The notes below the pieces were generated by a model that ran no database searches, had not been told where the DNA came from, and saw only the letters and a program-made list of their open reading frames with translations. The translations under genes and the position numbers were made by a program. Below are positions 59,982-64,000 of a stretch of DNA of 64,000 bases, piece after piece; the first letter of the stretch is position 1, and each line of letters starts with the position of its first letter. The stretch covers positions 1,163,187 to 1,227,186 of the forward strand of contig JAAOMT010000003.1 in NCBI GenBank assembly GCA_016748015.1. The letters are read 5' to 3'. Origin of the DNA: Geosiphon pyriformis (Eukaryota > Glomeromycota > Glomeromycetes > Archaeosporales > Geosiphonaceae).

Positions 59982-61130
59982 TTACGTTTCAATGACAATA
60001 ATTGGTTCCAGATCTGGTGGTATATTTTCTGATCTGATTAATGAAATTTGTGTTCCTAGTTGAGGTACTGATGATGATGATTCCTGTTTTACATGATAAA
60101 TTTTTAACCAATTTCCATGCGCTACTTTCTTTAAAATCCTGTCTTCTAATCGTAATTTGTAAGCTCCATTTCCTAACGCTTCGTGTATATGGAATGGACC
60201 ATCCCACTTTGGGTCGAACTTTTCACTCCACTGTTTCTCAGCTTTTATACAATGTAACAGTACTTGGTCTCCAATCTTGAATTCCATTGGTTGTTTTGAT
60301 AGGTGTTTATCATGTCTTTCTTTTTGTCGTTCTTGAGTGTGACTAATATTGCCAGCTACTGTTTTTTGATTGTTTTCTAACATTTCCATTAGCTGGTACG
60401 TTATTTGGTATAAGATAGCCTCAAAATTCTCTTCATTGATTGTTTCTGTTGGGTATGATGGTATCACTTGTTCAATCGGTAATGTAGCTTTTCTTCCATA
60501 GACTAGTTCGAATGGTGTGAACTGAGTCGTATTTTGTTTCAATGTTCAGTATGCAAAGAGTACAGAAGATATGAATAAGTCCCATTCTTGTCTGTTTTCA
60601 TGACTTATTTTTACTAGTGCTTTGCACAGTGTTCTGTTAAATTGTTCTACCAGTCCGTTTGTTTGTGGGTAGTATGGTGATGATAAGGGTCTCTTTATTC
60701 CAAACTGTTGGCTTAGTTCAGTCAGTGTATTATTAACGAAGTGTGTTCCCTGATCAGATAATAATTCTTTTGGACATCCATGTTGGCAAATTAGGTCTTG
60801 ATGCACAAATTTGGTGACTGTTTTGGCATTGGCCACTTGGATTGCTCTGGCTTCTGACTATTTTGTAAGATAGTCTACGGCTACAGTGATATAGCAATTT
60901 CCTTGGGATGTAATTGAAAAAGGTCCAACCAAATCGATCCCGATTCTATCAAATAGATTTCCAACTGGAATGGGTTGAAGTGATTCTGTTGATCTTGCTC
61001 CTCCTCTTCGCTGGCATGCGTCACAATTGAGCATGTATTCGAAAATGTTTTTGTGCATTGTTGGCCAATAGTATAAGTTTAGTGTTCTTTTGAGGGTAGC
61101 GTCTTTTGTTAAAGTGTCCTGCAGTCAGAT
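59982..61130 (-). pseudogene. Integrase with GPY/F tail (element D)
   Basis: The HHCC part is near 61058-61000 (YMLNCDACQRRGG). The core has IGIDLVGPFSITS (Asp), ELLSDQGTHFVNN (Asp) and YPQTNGLVEQFNRTL (Glu), so all three catalytic residues are kept. The tail reads WDGPFHIHEALGNGAYKLRL and ends in EPIIVIET with a stop at 59982. Single stops at about 60843 and 60543 break the frame. Confidence 0.88.
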
Positions 61131-61360
61131 CTGAATGTACGCTATATAGTATAGTTTCTTTTTCACTGTCCATGATTAGTCATTGTGGGTTGGGGTGGTT
61201 TCGGTGTTCTCGTCAATATAGTTGGTTGTCTTGAATAAAATAATTTCGGGCTTGTTTTCATATGGTACTCTGTTTCTGTTGAGATAATATCTTCTTGAAA
61301 CATAGTGTCAATAGGTACTGATGTAGTCATTGATAAGTGAGTGTGTCCATGGGTTTGAGA

Positions 61361-61876
61361 TTAGGTTTGTGGCATCCTCAACAAACTGTCGGCATTGGTG
61401 TTCTTGGATCTTTCCTTGTAATGAACTTTGAGTGAAAATTGTTGCAGATAAGTACTCCATCTCGCATATTTTCTTTCTAGTTGTGGATTGTTGAGTAACC
61501 AAATAAGTCCTTTGTGGTCGGTATATAGGTCAAATGGTTGACTAAGGTAATGTTTCCAAGTCTGTATGGCCCAATAAATGGTGAAACATTCTAAATCTGT
61601 TGTGCTGTAATTCTTTTCTGCTGGGCTAGTGCTGCGACTAGCGTAGGCAACTGGGTGTTCTCTATTGTCTGGTCCTATCTGTGATAAGACTGCTCCTAGA
61701 GCATTTTTTGAGACGTCCGTAGCAATAATAAACCGTTTAGTGAAATCTGGGTAAATCAGGATTGGGGATATGATCAATTGCTGCTTGAGATAGTCAAATG
61801 CTTTCTGTTGATCTTCCTTCCACAAGTACGGTACGTATTTAGACAACAATTGATGGAGTGGTTTTGTGATGTTCAA
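61361..61876 (-). pseudogene. RNase H and connection domain (element D)
   Basis: A 171-codon open part: KAFDYLKQQLIISPILIYPD, ATDVSKNALGAVLSQ (first Asp), TDLECFTIYWAIQTWKHYL (Glu), FDLYTDHKGLIWLL (Asp) and the NTNADSLLRMPQ end (Asp). All RNase H residues are present, so only the joins to its neighbours are broken. Confidence 0.88.
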
Positions 61877-61879
61877 GAA

Positions 61880-62640
61880 ACCTTTGACAAATCGACAATA
61901 ATATCATGCTAATTCTAGAAATCCTCGTAATTCTCTGAGGTTGATTGGAGCTGGAAAATCCTTGACTTTTTGTACTTTATCTGGATCGGGTTTAACTCTA
62001 TTCTTGCTGATTATATGTTCTAGGAATTTTAACTCAGTTTTTCCAAAGAAGCACTTCTCGGAATTGAGTTTTAATCCAGCACTACGAAGACATTCGAAGA
62101 CTTATTGCAGGTGGAACAGATAGTCTTCAAATATTTCAGAGAACATGTTTGTGTCATCTAGGTAGACTACTACTGATTTCCAAAGAATTTCTTTGTATAC
62201 TACATTTATCAGGCATTAAAATGTGGCAGGAGCATTACAAAGTTCAAAAAGCATTACGTTAAACTCAAAGTTTCCGTCTCAAGTGGCAAATGCTGTTTTT
62301 CTTTTGTCTTTGGGATTTATTTTAACTTGCCAGTAACCACTTGCTAAATCTAATGACGAGAACCATTTTTTTTTCCCTAGATTGTCCAGAATTTTCTGGA
62401 TGAGAGGAGTGGGATAACTATCTCCTCGTGTGATGCTATTTAGTTTTTGATAATTTACGCAGAATCACACTTTTCCGTTTTTCTTGGTGACCAAGACTAC
62501 TGGTGAAAACCAAGAGCTTAACAATTCTTTGATTAGGCCATTATCAAGCATCCGTTGCACTTCTTGCTTAATTAGGTTATCACCAGATGGGGGTACACGA
62601 TAAGTTCATTGCTTAATTAGTTGAGCGTCTATTGTATCAA
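61880..62640 (-). pseudogene. Reverse transcriptase (element D)
   Basis: The palm reads FEFNVMLFELCNAPATF with a TAA after it, and VVVYLDDTNMFSEIFED keeps the YLDD box. Upstream VTKKNGKV is followed by a TGA where CGA (Arg) is expected. The connection part KTELKFLEHIISKNRVKPD follows. Confidence 0.85.
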
Positions 62641-63079
62641 TCTGATGCTTCATGATGTCGGTGCATCCGAACTCATTTTCACTGGCAAAGACATTGGCAT
62701 ACTGATTCAGAAGGACTTTGAGTTGCATTTGTTGCAGGGTACTTAAATTTCCTAAATTCAATTTATTGATCTCTTCTGGTGTGAACAAGTAACTTTCTTT
62801 TGGCAAATTCCATACTTGTGAGGTAATGTCACAGAATAAGAATAATTGTGCGAAATCTGGAATGAACTGGGATTTTTCAGGATTCTGACTATCTGTGGAT
62901 ATAGAACTGATAAGAGTCCCTTTGGGAATTTCAATGACATCTTCTGTTGGGTTGTGAATGGGGATTTTGAAGTGTTTATGGGCTTTGGCCAGTAGGTATA
63001 GATTAGCAACATCAGCTAAGGAACAGATTTTGGGACTGGCTTTGAATAATAGGGCTTGATCTTGGATCTTTCGATTCAC
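62606..63079 (-). pseudogene. Connector between dUTPase and RT (element D)
   Basis: A 157-codon open part. Its end (LSTLQQMQLKVLLNQYANVFASENEFGCTDIMKHQIDT, given here in part) is the usual lead-in to a Ty3/gypsy RT, with the NVFA and GCT.I..H.I signs. The front half, with IPIHNPTEDVIEIPKGTLIS, resembles the beta-rich region of family 1 at 4887-4627. Confidence 0.65.
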
Positions 63080-63094
63080 CTTGAGGATGTATTG

Positions 63095-63847
63095 TCAATA
63101 TAGGAGAATGGAGATGATGGTGTCGGTGTAGATAAATTCTATCTGGTTACTGTCTTCCTCCATGAAATTAACTGGTATGTTTCTTCTTCCACTTGATCCA
63201 AACCCATTGATTCCTCGGGCAGTGAGGTCTAACTCTTCTCGGATTGTTACCAGGGTTAATTGGAGTATTTTGACTAGGGGTAGGAAAATAGCTTGGGCAA
63301 TCTTTTCTTGTGATTCTATTTTGTAGGGTCTGTTCAAATTGTTTTGTAGCATCACGATGATGTTTTCCATGTAACCGGCATCAATGATTCCTCCTTTTAT
63401 GTTGATTCCTTTTTTGGCTAGACTAGATTGAAAGGCAACTTGTATCATTGTACTAACAGAAATTTCTAATGCTATCTTAAGATCTATTTTTACAAGAGAA
63501 TGTGGGGCTATAATAATGGGTGATTGTCCAGGGTATTGTAGGTTGAAACTGGCATCAGTGTCATGTACTCTTTCGGGGCAGATTCTTTCCTCATTGTTAC
63601 TGTACCATTTTAGCTCTAGTTCTTTGGATAAGTCAAGATATGTGAGATACTGTTCTGTTTCAGTATCCTCAGTTGGATCTTGAAACATGTCCTTGATAAT
63701 CAATACCTCTTCTTCGGATTCAGGTAGTTTGGTGATTAGAAACAGTATTCTTGGAAGTGAATTGAACATGAGATCACATTCATCGCAGTACTGGAAGTGA
63801 CAGGGGATCAAACAGTGATTGCATAGTTTGGTATTCAAATCGGCCAA
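63095..63847 (-). pseudogene. Zinc-ribbon dUTPase module, frame intact (element D)
   Basis: A 250-codon uninterrupted frame. The zinc ribbon is LCNHCLIPCHFQYCDECDLMF. An acidic linker follows, then dUTPase motif 1 (DTDASFNL), motif 2 (FQSSLAKKG), motif 3 (GGIIDAGYMENI), motif 4 (EKIAQAIFLPL) and motif 5 (RGINGFGSSG). Motifs 3 and 5 look functional; motif 1 has Ser-Phe-Asn where Gly-Tyr-Asp is usual, and motif 3 has Glu-Asn where Thr-Gly is usual. The start Met is not certain, since the frame may continue from an upstream part of pol. Confidence 0.87.
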
Positions 63848-64000
63848 TCTTTGCTCCTGTTCCTCACAAGTTGGGGTTAATTCCTGATATCAGTTCTAAA
63901 ATGCGTCTGGGTCATCTGTAAAGAAATCATCCTCAGGGTAGTCAGGTCCAGTATATTCGGGTGTCCAAGAGTTGTCCTTAATTTCTCATATTTCTTCGGG

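Larger units (their letters stand above)
58104..64000 (-). mobile_element. Ty3/gypsy LTR retrotransposon, family 2, copy D, continues past window
   Basis: It is the best kept element in the window. From left to right: 3' LTR, ORF3, integrase, RNase H, RT, connector and dUTPase; the protease and gag lie outside. Open frames of 100-250 codons alternate with single stops that fit C-to-T or G-to-A, for example SDYF with TAG for TGG near 60860. Confidence 0.88.

Overview
The window comes from a repeat-rich, very AT-rich fungal nuclear genome. The best fit is an arbuscular mycorrhizal fungus (Glomeromycotina, Rhizophagus/Gigaspora type). That placement is inferred from short AT-rich introns, many GT-AG exons per gene, fungal housekeeping genes and LINE proteins of the type I recall from that group. 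No rRNA, tRNA, CRISPR or bacterial gene was seen.

Layout. (1) 5-9792: a decayed Ty3/gypsy element on the minus strand with two 968-bp LTRs (element A, family 1). (2) 9793-14339: a LINE on the plus strand, cut at its 5' side by A. (3) 15470-28571: an island of six intact genes: an NTF2-like protein with Jupiter/HN1-like motifs (+), a PH-FYVE protein (-), a small two-helix membrane protein (+), GPI1/PIG-Q (+), an M50B-like membrane metallopeptidase (+) and the nucleolar factor KRI1 (+). Every exon chain was joined by hand, and each closes in phase. (4) 28.6-58.1 kb: a graveyard of nested transposons. It holds a family-1 element (B, -), a family-2 Ty3/gypsy element (C, +) with a family-1 solo LTR inside its RT gene, a hAT-like DNA transposon inside B, an ORF1-only LINE derivative inside the hAT, an unidentified 0.9-kb insert in the gag of B, and a second LINE (53448-58103). 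(5) 58104-64000: a younger family-2 element (D, -) that runs off the window.

The genes of the island share no pathway. They cover GPI-anchor synthesis, ribosome assembly, PI3P membrane binding and membrane proteolysis, and look like ordinary single-copy genes kept between repeat blocks.

The most unusual content is in the two Ty3/gypsy families. Between protease and reverse transcriptase both carry a zinc-ribbon plus dUTPase module, with a Cys-rich segment before it in family 1. Both also carry a conserved extra ORF between integrase and the 3' LTR. Copies have decayed almost entirely by C-to-T and G-to-A transitions, which also created most of the stop codons. The second notable item is a 2.3-kb LINE derivative that holds ORF1 and a 3' UTR but no ORF2 and is flanked by a perfect 12-bp target-site duplication.
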